64,000 nucleotides of DNA from contig NZ_WNWM01000002.1 of NCBI RefSeq assembly GCF_009727155.1, forward strand, positions 4,340,001 to 4,404,000. The letters are read 5' to 3'. The notes below the pieces were generated by a model. That model had not been told where the DNA came from and made no database searches. It saw only the letters and a program-made list of their open reading frames with translations. The translations under genes and the position numbers were made by a program. How positions within the stretch are numbered: the stretch's first letter is position 1; every line of letters begins with the position of its first letter. The DNA is from Pseudoduganella dura. GTDB taxonomy: Bacteria; Pseudomonadota; Gammaproteobacteria; Burkholderiales; Burkholderiaceae_D. This document shows positions 54,839 to 64,000 of this stretch, one piece after another.

Positions 54839-56068
54839 ATGACCACTTCCCTCAACCCTGCGCGCGAGCGGCTCGTATTGTGGCTGCTGGCGCTCACCCA
54901 GTTCACCGTCATCATGGATTTCATGGTGATGATGCCGCTGTCGCCGCAGCTGATGCAGGCGTTCTCGATCAGTCCCGCCCAGTTTTCCGGTGCCGTGTCG
55001 GCGTATGCCTGGTGCGCCGGGCTGTCCGGCCTGCTGGCCGCCACCTACATCGACCGCTTCGACCGCAAGCGCATGCTGCTGACGGTGTTCCTGCTGTTTA
55101 ACCTGTCGAACCTGGCCTGCGCGATGGCGCCGAATTTCCACGTGCTGGTCCTGTCGCGGGCGTTTGCCGGGCTGACCGGCGGCGTGCTGGGCGCGATCGG
55201 CATGGCGATCATCGGTGACCTCGTCGCGCCGCAGCGGCGCGGCTACGCGACCGGCATCGTGATGACATCGTTCTCGATGGCCGCCATCCTCGGCGTGCCG
55301 CTGGGCGTCGGCCTGGCGGCGCGCTTCGGCTGGCAGTCGCCGTTCTACCTGCTGGTGGTGTTCTCGATGGCGATCTGGCTTGCCGCCGCGTTCGTGCTGC
55401 CGCCGCTGACCGCGCACATGGGCCGCAAGGTACCGCTGGCCCGCGCGCTGCCCGAGCTGGTGGCGCTGTTCCGGGTGCCGGACCATTTGCGCGCCTTCCT
55501 GCTGACCTTCGTGACGATGCTGAACGGCATGCTGGTCATTCCCTTCATTTCGCCGGTACTGGTGGGTAACCTCGGCGTTCAGCCGGGCGACATCATGTGG
55601 ATCTACATGGCCGGCGGCATCGCGGCGTTCTTCAGCTCGCGTTATGTCGGCACCTGGTCGGACCGCGCCGGCAGGCAGAAGGTGTTCCGCGTGTTCGTGC
55701 TGTTCTCGGTGGTGCCGATCCTGGTGATCACGCACCTGCCAAGGCTGCCGTTGATGGCGCTGGTGTGCATGTTCCCGTTCTTCATGGTGGCGATGAACGG
55801 CCGCAACGTGCCGCTGCAGGCGCTGATGACGACCGTGTCCGATCCGCAGCGCCGCGGCGCCTTCCTCAGCGCGAACGCGGCCGTGCAGCAGATCGGCACG
55901 GGCCTGGGCGCGCTGCTGGGCGGCCTGTGGCTGCGCACCGATGCCGCCGGCCACATTTCCGGTTACGGCCTGAACGGCTGGCTGGCGGCGGGGCTGTCGC
56001 TGTTCACGTTCTGGTGGGTGGGGCGGGTGGGCACGGCCCCGGTGCCGGCAGTCAGGAGTCCTGCCTGA
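54839..56068 (+). CDS. MFS exporter (drug:proton antiporter type)
   Basis: This 409-residue inner-membrane protein has twelve helices. The pattern MDFMVMMPLSPQLMQAF in the first helix, TYIDRFDRKRMLL in loop 2-3 and RAFAGLTGGVLGAIGMAIIGD in helix 4 fit the DHA1 drug exporters such as AraJ-like proteins. The ATG at 54839 follows GAAGAGCTC. The gene lies in the same direction as the YqjI-like regulator, 64 bp after it, so regulation by it is plausible. The substrate is unknown. Confidence 0.85.
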   Translation: MTTSLNPARERLVLWLLALTQFTVIMDFMVMMPLSPQLMQAFSISPAQFSGAVSAYAWCAGLSGLLAATYIDRFDRKRMLLTVFLLFNLSNLACAMAPNFHVLVLSRAFAGLTGGVLGAIGMAIIGDLVAPQRRGYATGIVMTSFSMAAILGVPLGVGLAARFGWQSPFYLLVVFSMAIWLAAAFVLPPLTAHMGRKVPLARALPELVALFRVPDHLRAFLLTFVTMLNGMLVIPFISPVLVGNLGVQPGDIMWIYMAGGIAAFFSSRYVGTWSDRAGRQKVFRVFVLFSVVPILVITHLPRLPLMALVCMFPFFMVAMNGRNVPLQALMTTVSDPQRRGAFLSANAAVQQIGTGLGALLGGLWLRTDAAGHISGYGLNGWLAAGLSLFTFWWVGRVGTAPVPAVRSPA

Positions 56069-56693
56069 CGACGATGTCGAGCAGGCGTTGCGCCTGCCGC
56101 AGCACAGGGGAGGCCACCTTGTCGCGGTCGATATCGCCGAAGGTGCCGTCGCGCACGTGCAGGCCGTCCGCCGCCAGCAGCGACAGCCGGACACTGCCCA
56201 GTGCCGGCGGTGCCGCCCGGTTCTTCACGGTGCCGCGGGCCGCCAGCGGGATCGCCGCGTGCACCAGCAGCTTGCCCTGTTCGGCCACTTCCTCCGGCGC
56301 ACCTTCGAACACTGCCACGCGGCCGGTGTGATGAAGATAGCGGACGTTGCCGTCCGCGTAGGCGGCCAATACGTCGAGCCCGCCCTCGAGCGGCACCTCG
56401 ACGATGACGCCGAGCAGCTCGCGCGACGCGACCGGCTGGCCGGCGGCGCGCAGCCATTGCCATGCAAGCAGCCGCACGCGGCTTTCCTCGGCCGGGTCCT
56501 CGCCGATCGTCTGCACCACGCGCGGATCGGGAGCCGTGCCGAACAGCGACGCAGGTTCGGTCCCCTGCTTCACCAGTTGCGGATCGTCGCAGAACAGCAG
56601 CTGGTAGATCAGGTTCAGTTCGTCCTGCTTGTAGGGCCGGACCGGGGATGCGTGCCGGCGCGACGACAGCGCGGCGATGAGTTTCTTGAACAT
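56052..56693 (-). CDS. Conserved hypothetical protein, 213 residues
   Basis: I do not recognise this family. The protein is soluble, without a signal peptide. Its first helix is basic (MFKKLIAALSSRRH), followed by an alpha/beta region with GGLDVLAAYADGNVRYLHHTG and a helical tail (LRQAQRLLDIVVRQDS). Part of it (LLGVIVEVPLEGGLDVLAAY) resembles proteins that bind short peptides or regulators in beta-proteobacteria, but I cannot name a domain. The start at 56693 overlaps no gene. The gene follows the glutathione S-transferase gene after 4 bp, so the two form an operon. Its end overlaps the convergent MFS gene by 17 bp. Confidence 0.7.
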   Translation of the reverse strand: MFKKLIAALSSRRHASPVRPYKQDELNLIYQLLFCDDPQLVKQGTEPASLFGTAPDPRVVQTIGEDPAEESRVRLLAWQWLRAAGQPVASRELLGVIVEVPLEGGLDVLAAYADGNVRYLHHTGRVAVFEGAPEEVAEQGKLLVHAAIPLAARGTVKNRAAPPALGSVRLSLLAADGLHVRDGTFGDIDRDKVASPVLRQAQRLLDIVVRQDS

Positions 56694-56697
56694 GGCA

Positions 56698-57339
56698 TCA
56701 TGATAAACCATCGAGATGCCAGCCACGCAATCCTTCCATCGCGACCGCGTTCCGCCATGCGGGGCGGGCGACGACCAGCCGCGCCAGCCGGTCCAGCGCC
56801 GGCCATTCCGTGGCCGGCTTCGGCATGGCGCGCGACCAGCGCATGTACATGCACAGCTGGTAGTCCGCCGTGCTGAAGCGTTCGCCCAGCAGGTAGGGGC
56901 CGTGCGCCACCAGGTGCGATTCGATGCGTTCGAACGCCGCCTCGAGAATGCGCTGCACCGGTGCGCGGGTCTGCTCGCTGTGTTCCGGCAGGCCCAGGTC
57001 CTGCGGGTAGAACCATAGCCGGTACGGCCCGCCCAGCGAGGTGGCCAGCGCCACGCTCCACTGCAGCCATTCGGCGCGGCCCGGCGCACCCGGCGGCGGC
57101 GCCAGGTCCGCCTGCGGGTGGCGTTCGGCCAGCAGCAACAGCAGGGCGGCGGACTCGCGGTGCGCCAGGCCGTCGATGACCAGCGTGGGCACCGTGCCTT
57201 GCGGGTTCAGGCGCAGGTAATCCTCGGTGCGCTGCACCTGCAGGTCGACCTTGACCAGGTCGTGCGGCGCATCGACTTCATGCAGGGCTGCATGGACGGC
57301 CAGGCTGGCCGCTCCGGGAGCGTAGAACAGGGTATACAT
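56698..57339 (-). CDS. Glutathione S-transferase family protein
   Basis: This 213-residue protein has the two-domain GST layout. The N-terminal thioredoxin-like domain begins MYTLFYAPGAASLAVHAAL, with the catalytic Ser/Tyr-type residue near position 11-12, and contains NPQGTVPTLVIDG (the cis-proline loop) and HRESAALLLLLAE (glutathione-binding ES motif). The C-terminal helical domain contains LLGERFSTADYQLCMYMRW, the usual capping motif. The length matches beta-class GSTs. It conjugates glutathione or serves as a peroxidase; the substrate is unknown. It is upstream of the unknown gene at 56052. Confidence 0.88.
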   Translation of the reverse strand: MYTLFYAPGAASLAVHAALHEVDAPHDLVKVDLQVQRTEDYLRLNPQGTVPTLVIDGLAHRESAALLLLLAERHPQADLAPPPGAPGRAEWLQWSVALATSLGGPYRLWFYPQDLGLPEHSEQTRAPVQRILEAAFERIESHLVAHGPYLLGERFSTADYQLCMYMRWSRAMPKPATEWPALDRLARLVVARPAWRNAVAMEGLRGWHLDGLS

Positions 57340-57378
57340 GGCGGGCTTTTCTCCTCGATTGTCCGGATAGGGAACGGC

Positions 57379-57882
57379 TCAGCGGGCGGTGCGCTCCAGC
57401 GGCCGCTTGTCAAGGCGCCAGCGCTCGAGCGGCACCAGGGTTTCATCATCGTCGACCAGGATCGCCCCGTCGGCGGCGCCGACCAGGAAGCTTTCCCACG
57501 TGACGGCGGCATCCGGCCGGTTCTCGACAAAGCTCAGCTGGTGGTACTGCCTGCCGTTCACGGTGCGCAGCGCCGGATCGAATGGAATGACGGCGCCGCG
57601 TACCGCACCGCCGGAGGCGCTTTCGATGTGTTTTGCCCAGGCCTGCAGTTCGGGCAGCGCCATCAGGCGCGTCACGGCCTGGTCGCGGGTCAGCGCCTGT
57701 TTCGGCGGCCGCGGCGCGGCGGCCGGGGCGGCGGCGGGCGCAGCGACCGTGGCGGCGGTGGAGCGAGCCGGCGCGGCACCCGGCCCGACGTGCTGGGGAT
57801 ACAGGTGCCACGCTCCGAATGCGGCGGCCAGCAACCCGGCGAGGGTGCCGGCAACGGCGGGAAAGTGGGAGGGTTTGCTCAT
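57379..57882 (-). CDS. Hypothetical membrane-anchored protein, 167 residues
   Basis: The protein has one N-terminal membrane helix (AGTLAGLLAAAFGAWHLY), a long Ala/Pro-rich linker (AATVAAPAAAPAAAPRPPK) and a soluble domain of about 100 residues with WAKHIESASGGAVRGAV, RQYHQLSFVENRPDAAVTW and FLVGAADGAILVDDDE. The family is not recognised. It is probably periplasmic, anchored to the inner membrane. Nothing in the neighbourhood gives its role. The ATG at 57882 is the first good start. Confidence 0.6.
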   Translation of the reverse strand: MSKPSHFPAVAGTLAGLLAAAFGAWHLYPQHVGPGAAPARSTAATVAAPAAAPAAAPRPPKQALTRDQAVTRLMALPELQAWAKHIESASGGAVRGAVIPFDPALRTVNGRQYHQLSFVENRPDAAVTWESFLVGAADGAILVDDDETLVPLERWRLDKRPLERTAR

Positions 57883-57983
57883 GCGGCGTGCTTTCGTGGG
57901 TCATCCATGTTGCGAACATGGTAACTGAAAGCGCGCCGGGCCGGCACCGGCCTGGTTGTTCCGCGGCTGCCCCGGCATTACCG

Positions 57984-59774
57984 CTATTCCTTTTTCGGCG
58001 GGAACCACGATTCCCAGGTTTCCTTGATGCTGGCGCGCACGGTGGCCAGCGCATCCGGGTCGCCCTTCAGCAGCGCCTTGAAGTAGGCTGCCGCCTGCTT
58101 GGCCGGCACATCCGGCGGCAGCGGCGGCACGTTGGGATCGGTGACCATCTCCAGCACGCACGGCCGGTCCGATGCCAGCGCCGCTTCCCATCCGGCGGCC
58201 ACCGCATCGGCGCTGTCGATCCGGATGCCCTTCAGGCCGACCAGTTCCGCATATTGCGCGTACGGAAAATCCGGCACGGCTTGCGAGTCCTCGAATTTCG
58301 GCGAGCCGCCCATCACGCGCTCTTCCCACGTGACCAGGTTCAGGTCCTGGTTGTTGAGCACCATGACGACCAGCTTGCCGTTGCCCCAGCGCCGCCAGTA
58401 CTTGGCGATGGTGATCAGCCCGTTGATGCCGTTCATCTGCATCGCGCCGTCGCCCACCAGCGCGATCACCTGGCGTTCCGGATGGGCGAACTTGGCGGCG
58501 ATCGCGTACGGCACCGCGCAGCCCATCGTGGACAGGCCGCCGGACACGCTGGTCATCATGCCGCGCCGGATCTTCACGTCGCGCGCATACCAGTTGGTGG
58601 CCGAGCCGGAATCGCCGACGATGATGCAATCGTCCGGCAGGCGCGGCGACAGTTCCCAGAACACGCGCTGCGGGTTGATCGGGTTGGCCTCGTTCATCGC
58701 ACGGCCTTCGAGCACGCGCCACCAGCGCTCCACGTTGCCGCGGATCTCGTCCTGCCACGCCCGGTCGGTCTTGCGCTGCAACAGCGGGATCAGGGCGCGC
58801 AGCGTGTCGCGCGAATCGCCGATCAGGTTGAATTCCATCGGGTAGCGCACGCTGGCGCGCCGCGCGTCGATGTCGATCTGCACGCCGCGCGCCTGGCCTT
58901 CCTTCGGCAGGTGTTCGCTGTACGGGAAGTTGGAGCCCACCATCAGCAGCGTGTCGCAATCGTTCATCATGTCGTGGCTGGGCTTGGTGCCCAGCAGGCC
59001 GATGGTACCGGTGACGAACGGCAGGTCGTCGGGCACCGCGGCCTTGCCGAGCAGCGCCTTGGCGATGCCGGCGCCGAGGATGTCGGCCACTTCGATCAGC
59101 TCGTCGGTGGCGTGCAGCGCCCCGGCACCGGCCAGGATCGCCACCTTCCTGCCTTCGTTCAGGATGCGCGCCGCCTGCTGCAACGCGTCGAGCGGCGGCA
59201 CGTGGCTGCGCGTCAGCGTGCCAATGCCCGAATGATTGGCGCCGTGCTCGCGCGGCGGGTGCGGCACGGCGTCCAGTTCCTGCACGTCGTTCGGGAAGAT
59301 GAGGCAGGTGACGGCGCGTTCTTCCTTGGCGATGCGGAACGCGCGGTCGATCAGGTGGCGCACCTGCGCCGGGTCGGTGGCCATGTGCACGTATTCGTGC
59401 GCCACGTCCTTGAACAGCGCGGGCAGGTCCACTTCCTGCTGGTAGTCGCTGCCGATCGACATGCGCTTTTGCTGGCCGACGATCGCCACCACGCCCTGGT
59501 GATCGAGCTTGGCGTCGTACAGGCCGTTGAGCAGGTGCACCGCGCCCGGGCCGGACGTGGCCAGGCAGACGCCCACTTCACCGGTGAACTTGGCATGTGC
59601 GGTGGCCATGAAGGCGGCCATTTCCTCGTGCCGCACCTGGATGAATTCGATCTCTTCCTGCCGGCTGAAGGCGCCCATGATGCCGTTGATGCCGTCGCCG
59701 GGGTATCCATACACGCGCTGCACGCCCCAGGCATGCAATCGTTGCAGGAGGAAGTCGCCTACCGTGTCTGCCAT
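57984..59774 (-). CDS. Thiamine pyrophosphate-dependent enzyme (pyruvate oxidase/acetolactate synthase-like)
   Basis: This 596-residue protein has the three-domain ThDP fold. The N-terminal Pyr domain has VYGYPGDGINGIMGAF, with the catalytic glutamate in QVRHEEMAAFMA. A middle domain contains AILAGAGALHATDELI. The C-terminal PP domain has VGDGAMQMNGINGLITIAKY (GDG-x-N-type ThDP motif) with NNQDLNLVTW and the tail VTDPNVPPLPP. The pattern is closest to the PoxB-like pyruvate oxidases or the thiamine-dependent proteins annotated as pyruvate dehydrogenase (ubiquinone). The ATG at 59774 follows the first in-frame ATG at 59819 in the extended frame. The substrate is inferred only. Confidence 0.85.
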   Translation of the reverse strand: MADTVGDFLLQRLHAWGVQRVYGYPGDGINGIMGAFSRQEEIEFIQVRHEEMAAFMATAHAKFTGEVGVCLATSGPGAVHLLNGLYDAKLDHQGVVAIVGQQKRMSIGSDYQQEVDLPALFKDVAHEYVHMATDPAQVRHLIDRAFRIAKEERAVTCLIFPNDVQELDAVPHPPREHGANHSGIGTLTRSHVPPLDALQQAARILNEGRKVAILAGAGALHATDELIEVADILGAGIAKALLGKAAVPDDLPFVTGTIGLLGTKPSHDMMNDCDTLLMVGSNFPYSEHLPKEGQARGVQIDIDARRASVRYPMEFNLIGDSRDTLRALIPLLQRKTDRAWQDEIRGNVERWWRVLEGRAMNEANPINPQRVFWELSPRLPDDCIIVGDSGSATNWYARDVKIRRGMMTSVSGGLSTMGCAVPYAIAAKFAHPERQVIALVGDGAMQMNGINGLITIAKYWRRWGNGKLVVMVLNNQDLNLVTWEERVMGGSPKFEDSQAVPDFPYAQYAELVGLKGIRIDSADAVAAGWEAALASDRPCVLEMVTDPNVPPLPPDVPAKQAAAYFKALLKGDPDALATVRASIKETWESWFPPKKE

Positions 59775-60047
59775 GTCGTTCTCGCTGAGTTGGACCAGCG
59801 GCGATGATAAATCCGCCATGGTTGCGTTGGCGCACGCATGCGGTGCACTGCAGCACATACCGGCGATCCGGCGCTTCAAACGAGATGGTTTGCGAACGGA
59901 ACGTGATCTTTGATGCAACGCAAGATCGTATATCTGAAGGGACTGGAAACGTTGTTGATGCGGGACGATCCGCTTAAAAAAACGGCAGAGAGATCGAAAT
60001 CCGGGTGTATATTGAATGCACAACAACCACGAAACAGGAGACGCAAG

Positions 60048-60221
60048 ATGGATATGGAACCGGACGACCGCACCGGGCGCTATGTTGGCTTCGGTATCAG
60101 CCTGGGTGCAGCGATCGGCTGCGCGATCGGTGTTGCAATGGGTAATTTCGCAATGGGCATCGGCCTCGGTGTCGGCCTCGGCAGTGCCGTCGGTGCCGGC
60201 TTGGCGCAACGGCGACACTGA
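60048..60221 (+). CDS. Small glycine-zipper membrane protein, 57 residues
   Basis: The peptide starts with a charged segment (MDMEPDDRTGRY) and continues as glycine-rich helices with GxxxG spacing (GFGISLGAAIGCAIGVAMG, GIGLGVGLGSAVGAGL), a glycine-zipper pattern. CAGGAG precedes the ATG. A terminator follows closely. Such proteins are common in beta-proteobacteria and may protect the membrane under stress; the role is not known. Confidence 0.65.
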   Translation: MDMEPDDRTGRYVGFGISLGAAIGCAIGVAMGNFAMGIGLGVGLGSAVGAGLAQRRH

Positions 60222-60243
60222 CGCGCTCCTACGCGTCTCACGT

Positions 60244-60276
60244 AACAATGGCTGCCTCGGCAGCCATTGTTGTTTT
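60244..60276 (+). terminator. Terminator of the small membrane protein gene
   Basis: AACAATGGCTG pairs with CAGCCATTGTT around CCTCGG and is followed by GTTTT. Confidence 0.8.
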
Positions 60277-60288
60277 CACCTGAACAAT

Positions 60289-60320
60289 AAAAAAGGCCGC
60301 TTCCAGGGAAGCGGCCTTTT
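60289..60320. terminator. Terminator of groESL (bidirectional)
   Basis: AAAAGGCCGCTT and AAGCGGCCTTTT flank CCAGGG. On the minus strand it follows the groEL stop by 38 bp and ends in a T run. Confidence 0.85.
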
Positions 60321-60357
60321 CAGGCGCGGCGGGCCGAAGCCCGCATCGACCGCATGA

Positions 60358-62037
<1,680 letters not shown>

Positions 62038-62328
62038 TTACTTTTGGACGATGGCCATGATGTCTTCTTCGCGCATCACCAGCAGCTCTTCGCCGTCGAC
62101 CTTGACAGCCTGGCCGGAGTATTTGCCGAAGAGAACGCGATCGCCGACCTTGACTTCCAGTGCGCGCAGCGTACCGGTGTCCGACACTTTGCCGTTGCCG
62201 ACTGCCAGCACTTCACCCTGATCCGGCTTTTCAGCGGCGGCGTCAGGGATGATCAGGCCGGAAGCAGTCTTGGTTTCCTGGTCCAGACGTTTGACGATGA
62301 CGCGATCGTGCAAAGGGCGAAGGTTCAT
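62038..62328 (-). CDS. groS: 10-kDa co-chaperonin GroES
   Basis: The 96-residue protein matches Gro[21 protein letters not shown], mobile loop [18 protein letters not shown] and the beta-sheet core [19 protein letters not shown]. It forms the heptameric lid of GroEL. The ATG at 62328 has AAGGAG ten bases upstream. It is first in the operon. CIRCE lies 39 bp upstream of the start. Confidence 0.99.
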   Translation of the reverse strand: MNLRPLHDRVIVKRLDQETKTASGLIIPDAAAEKPDQGEVLAVGNGKVSDTGTLRALEVKVGDRVLFGKYSGQAVKVDGEELLVMREEDIMAIVQK

Positions 62329-62366
62329 ACAAAACTCCTTATGTGTACAGTGAGGTTGAAACGTTG

Positions 62367-62393
62367 TTAGCACTCTCGGCTAACGAGTGCCAA
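62367..62393 (-). promoter_or_regulatory. CIRCE operator of groESL
   Basis: TTAGCACTC and GAGTGCCAA flank a nine-base spacer, one mismatch from the CIRCE consensus. It is the binding site of the heat-shock repressor HrcA, which is encoded outside the window. Confidence 0.95.
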
Positions 62394-62395
62394 TT

Positions 62396-62425
62396 ATTAT
62401 AGGGATGGTCATAAGTGATTTCAAG
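62396..62425 (-). promoter_or_regulatory. groESL promoter with overlapping sigma70 and sigma32 features
   Basis: On the minus strand TTGAAA is 17 bases from a perfect TATAAT. The same -35 reads CTTGAAA, and CCCTATA resembles the sigma32 -10, so a heat-shock sigma promoter may overlap. The predicted start of transcription falls in or just before CIRCE. Confidence 0.8.
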
Positions 62426-62560
62426 AGAATTCATATTGGGAAAATTTCTAAGGGGCGAGCTCAGCAACAAGCAGCCGTGAAATGACCGTTTGTGTTTTGA
62501 CAAAGGAGCGCCGGAAGCGCACACTGTCCGTTCACATGCGGAAGTGTTTGCCGAACCCGC

Positions 62561-62692
62561 GTGGTTCGATCCGCGTAGTTCGATCCGTGTAATTCGATCC
62601 GTAGCTCGACATGTGTTCGCACCTGTATGGCTCGAACCTGTAGCTCGAACCTGTGTAGCTCGACCCTGTATAGCTCGACCCTGTTAGATCGA
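62561..62692. repeat. Degenerate 14-15-bp tandem repeat, about nine units
   Basis: Units close to GTAGYTCGAHCCTGT recur across the stretch (for example GTAGTTCGATCCGT, GTAGCTCGAACCTGT, GTAGCTCGACCCT). The copies diverge in length and sequence. The array precedes a small membrane-protein gene. Confidence 0.6.
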
Positions 62693-62713
62693 TCACCTTT
62701 TAGCGAGGCTGCG

Positions 62714-62848
62714 ATGTTCCAGACGAAATTACCGAGAGACCTGCACGCCCCGGGGTGGGTGCGCGTTGCAATCAATGTTGCCGCTGGCGCGGCGCTGGGA
62801 GTGCTTGCCGGAGCCATGCTGTTGCTGGCGCTGGGTGCCGTCAACTGA
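62714..62848 (+). CDS. Small single-helix membrane protein, 44 residues
   Basis: The peptide has a charged N-terminus (MFQTKLPRDLHAPGW) and one hydrophobic helix (INVAAGAALGVLAGAMLLLALGAV). GAGGCTGCG precedes the ATG. The family is not recognised, but the ribosome-binding site and sensible helix support a real gene. Confidence 0.5.
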   Translation: MFQTKLPRDLHAPGWVRVAINVAAGAALGVLAGAMLLLALGAVN

Positions 62849-62975
62849 CGCATTGCCAGGATTTCTTCCGCTGCCGCCGCCCGGCGGCATGCCTGCCGGA
62901 CTATCGTCGCGACGGAAACTTCAAGATGATAGCCATCATTAAGATGTAATTAAGTGTAGAACGTTGTCGATTCGG

Positions 62976-63004
62976 TTGACCACGTTATCACACAGCCCTA
63001 TAGT
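62976..63004 (+). promoter_or_regulatory. Promoter of the zapB-like/zapA genes
   Basis: TTGACC (62976-62981) and TATAGT (62999-63004) are 17 bases apart. The ATG of the zapB-like gene lies seven bases after the -10, about where transcription should start. Confidence 0.6.
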
Positions 63005-63010
63005 GGCGGG

Positions 63011-63241
63011 ATGATTGCAGACTTCCAAGAACTTTCCGACAAGATCGAGCAGTTGGCCGAGCTGACGCAGATGCTGCGTCGCGAAAACGCGCAGCTGCGT
63101 CAAGCCAATGCCGCGCTGGTGACGGAAAACCTCGGTCACCAGAAGCGCCTTGCCGAAGCCCACGCGCGCGTATCGGCGTTGCTCGAACACGTTCCGCCGC
63201 TGGAAACCGCGACGCCTGAACAAGAGGAGGTCCAGTCATGA
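63011..63241 (+). CDS. ZapB-like short coiled-coil protein
   Basis: This 76-residue protein is an unbroken coiled coil (FQELSDKIEQLAELTQMLRR, NAQLRQANAALVTENLGHQK) with an acidic tail. It resembles the TIGR02449/ZapB-like proteins usually placed just before zapA in beta-proteobacteria. ZapB in E. coli helps the Z ring through ZapA. Its stop overlaps the zapA start by four bases (ATGA), so the pair is translationally coupled. The promoter lies so close to the ATG that a leaderless transcript is possible. Confidence 0.75.
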   Translation: MIADFQELSDKIEQLAELTQMLRRENAQLRQANAALVTENLGHQKRLAEAHARVSALLEHVPPLETATPEQEEVQS

Positions 63242-63549
63242 GCAACGTGGACGTCAATATCCTCGGTTCATCGTACCGCCTCGTCTGCAAGGAAGGCGAA
63301 GAACGCGCGTTGCGCGAAGCCGCCGCACTGCTGGACAAGAAAATGACCACCATACGCGATACCGGCAAGGTGAAGGGCAACGACCGCATCGCCGTGATGG
63401 CCGCGCTGTCGATGGCCGCCGAGTTCCTGACGGCCAAAGCGCCGGCCGGACCGCTGTCCGAGATCTCGCTGCTCGAAGTGCAGCACAAGATCGCCGCGAT
63501 GCATCGGGTGCTCGACAGTGCGCTGACCCCGCAGGAAAATCTCTTCTGA
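63238..63549 (+). CDS. zapA: Cell division protein ZapA
   Basis: The 103-residue protein has the ZapA pattern: a beta-type N-terminus with DVNILGSSYRLVCKEGEE, a helix with ALREAAALLDKKMTTIRDTG and the C-terminal coil (IAVMAALSMAAEFLTAK). ZapA bundles FtsZ protofilaments at midcell. The position before a 6S RNA gene is the standard beta-/gammaproteobacterial arrangement. Confidence 0.93.
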   Translation: MSNVDVNILGSSYRLVCKEGEERALREAAALLDKKMTTIRDTGKVKGNDRIAVMAALSMAAEFLTAKAPAGPLSEISLLEVQHKIAAMHRVLDSALTPQENLF

Positions 63550-63596
63550 CGCACGATAGGACTTTCCCTCCAGGCGTTTGAGGAGTAAACTCCGTC

Positions 63597-63775
63597 CTAC
63601 CCTGCGGTGTTCGAGAAGTGCCATATATTCCTTGAACCATTAACACGCATAGGTTGCGGAATATTGTTTGGCGGGTGTGAGCGTCGCTAGTCCGATGAAC
63701 CCGAAGTTGAACTGACTGTGACCGACTTGAACCGTTAGGTTCAGGATGCCGGCATGACGGCACAGGCGGGGCCCT
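63597..63775 (+). ncRNA. ssrS: 6S RNA
   Basis: The region just after zapA has the arrangement typical of the 6S RNA gene. Closing-stem bases pair: CCCTGC (63600-63605) with GCGGGG (63766-63771), with one G-U pair. Internal motifs resemble 6S RNA: CTTGAACC around the central bulge, GACTTGAACCG and GGATGCCGGCATGACGG near the 3' end. Length of about 180 nt fits. It would bind sigma70 RNA polymerase in stationary phase. The boundaries are estimates. Confidence 0.75.
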
Positions 63776-63827
63776 ATTCGAAGCAGCGCAGAAGTAGCGC
63801 AGAAGTAGAAAAATTGTCGTAGCGAGA

Positions 63828-63866
63828 GCGGTTGCTTGCACCGAAAGGTGCGCAGCCGCTTTTTTA
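63828..63866 (+). terminator. Terminator after the 6S RNA region
   Basis: AGCGGTTGC pairs with GCAGCCGCT, with inner pairing TGCACC / GGTGC around GAAA, and TTTTTT follows. Confidence 0.75.
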
Positions 63867-63909
63867 CGTCCATCCCCCATGTCCCTCGTTCGATAACAGC
63901 AGGAGCGCC

Positions 63910-64000
63910 ATGCCGAAACAGTACTGGCTGATGAAGTCCGAACCCGACGACGTCAGTTTCGACGACGTGCTGGCAGCAAAGGACCAGACCACGTCGTGGT
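63910..64000 (+). CDS. EVE-domain protein, 5' part only
   Basis: The first 30 residues, MPKQYWLMKSEPDDVSFDDV and following, match the start of EVE-domain proteins (human THYN1 homologues), which are about 150-160 residues and bind modified nucleic-acid bases. AGGAGCGCC precedes the ATG. The gene runs off the right edge of the window. The position next to zapA and 6S RNA is common in related genomes. Confidence 0.85.
   Translation, partial: MPKQYWLMKSEPDDVSFDDVLAAKDQTTSW

Larger units (their letters stand above)
62329..62713. other. 385-bp gap upstream of groES
   Basis: It contains the CIRCE operator, the groES promoter and a degenerate tandem array at 62561-62692. No further gene could be supported except the 44-residue protein at 62714. 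Confidence 0.5.

Noticed and set aside
62561-62692. CRISPR array candidate
   Set aside because: The units are short, touch each other without spacers and vary in length, so this is a tandem repeat.
63597-63775. Reading the region after zapA as a small coding gene
   Set aside because: No ribosome-binding site or sensible frame was found, and position and closing stem fit 6S RNA better.

Overview
The window looks like chromosome of a GC-rich betaproteobacterium of the Oxalobacteraceae (Massilia/Duganella type). This is inferred from a groES-groEL operon with a CIRCE operator, a zapB/zapA pair followed by a 6S RNA, a glucokinase-RpiR fusion of the Burkholderiales type, a Xanthomonas/Caulobacter-type TonB-dependent receptor, a polyhydroxyalkanoate phasin, and REP palindromes paired with a RAYT transposase. 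No tRNA, rRNA, CRISPR or prophage was seen.

Region 1 (1-5 kb) holds a partial RAYT transposase with REP palindromes, a PhyH dioxygenase/TIM-barrel operon divergent from a LysR regulator, an M29-like metalloprotein and an unknown gene. Region 2 (5-13.6 kb) is the most unusual part: five tightly packed, partly overlapping genes built around a 1221-residue tubulin/FtsZ-like protein. They encode a zinc-ribbon protein, a membrane-anchored von Willebrand A-like protein, a three-helix membrane protein, the tubulin-like protein with a C-terminal GYF_2-like domain, and a zinc-ribbon/transmembrane/coiled protein. A small lipoprotein follows. I read the cluster as an uncharacterised membrane-associated tubulin-like system.

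Region 3 (14-22.7 kb) carries a TPR diguanylate cyclase, a heterodimeric ABC exporter, a phasin and a cytosine deaminase. Region 4 (22.7-53.7 kb) is a large carbohydrate-use block. It has a glycosidase-esterase fusion, a TonB receptor, a GH43 xylosidase with its MFS permease, an M2 dipeptidase, a GH31 enzyme, a maltose-type MFS transporter, phosphoglucomutase, a periplasmic alpha-amylase, an IS4-family insertion, a pullulanase, a chemoreceptor, a POT permease, a GH13 alpha-glucosidase and Glk-RpiR. Several intergenic regions here share a GTAGT-N3-ACTAC palindrome, which suggests one regulator for the alpha-glucan genes. The inferred flow is: receptor imports maltodextrins; amylase, pullulanase and GH31 act in the periplasm; the MFS protein moves maltose inside; alpha-glucosidase, glucokinase and phosphoglucomutase finish the pathway.

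Region 5 (53.8-64 kb) has a REP pair, a YqjI-like PadR regulator with an MFS exporter, a glutathione S-transferase, a TPP enzyme, small membrane proteins, groESL, the zapB/zapA/6S RNA locus and the start of an EVE-domain gene. Starts were chosen by eye from ribosome-binding sites, overlaps and signal peptides. Family calls rest on remembered motifs; no database search was run.
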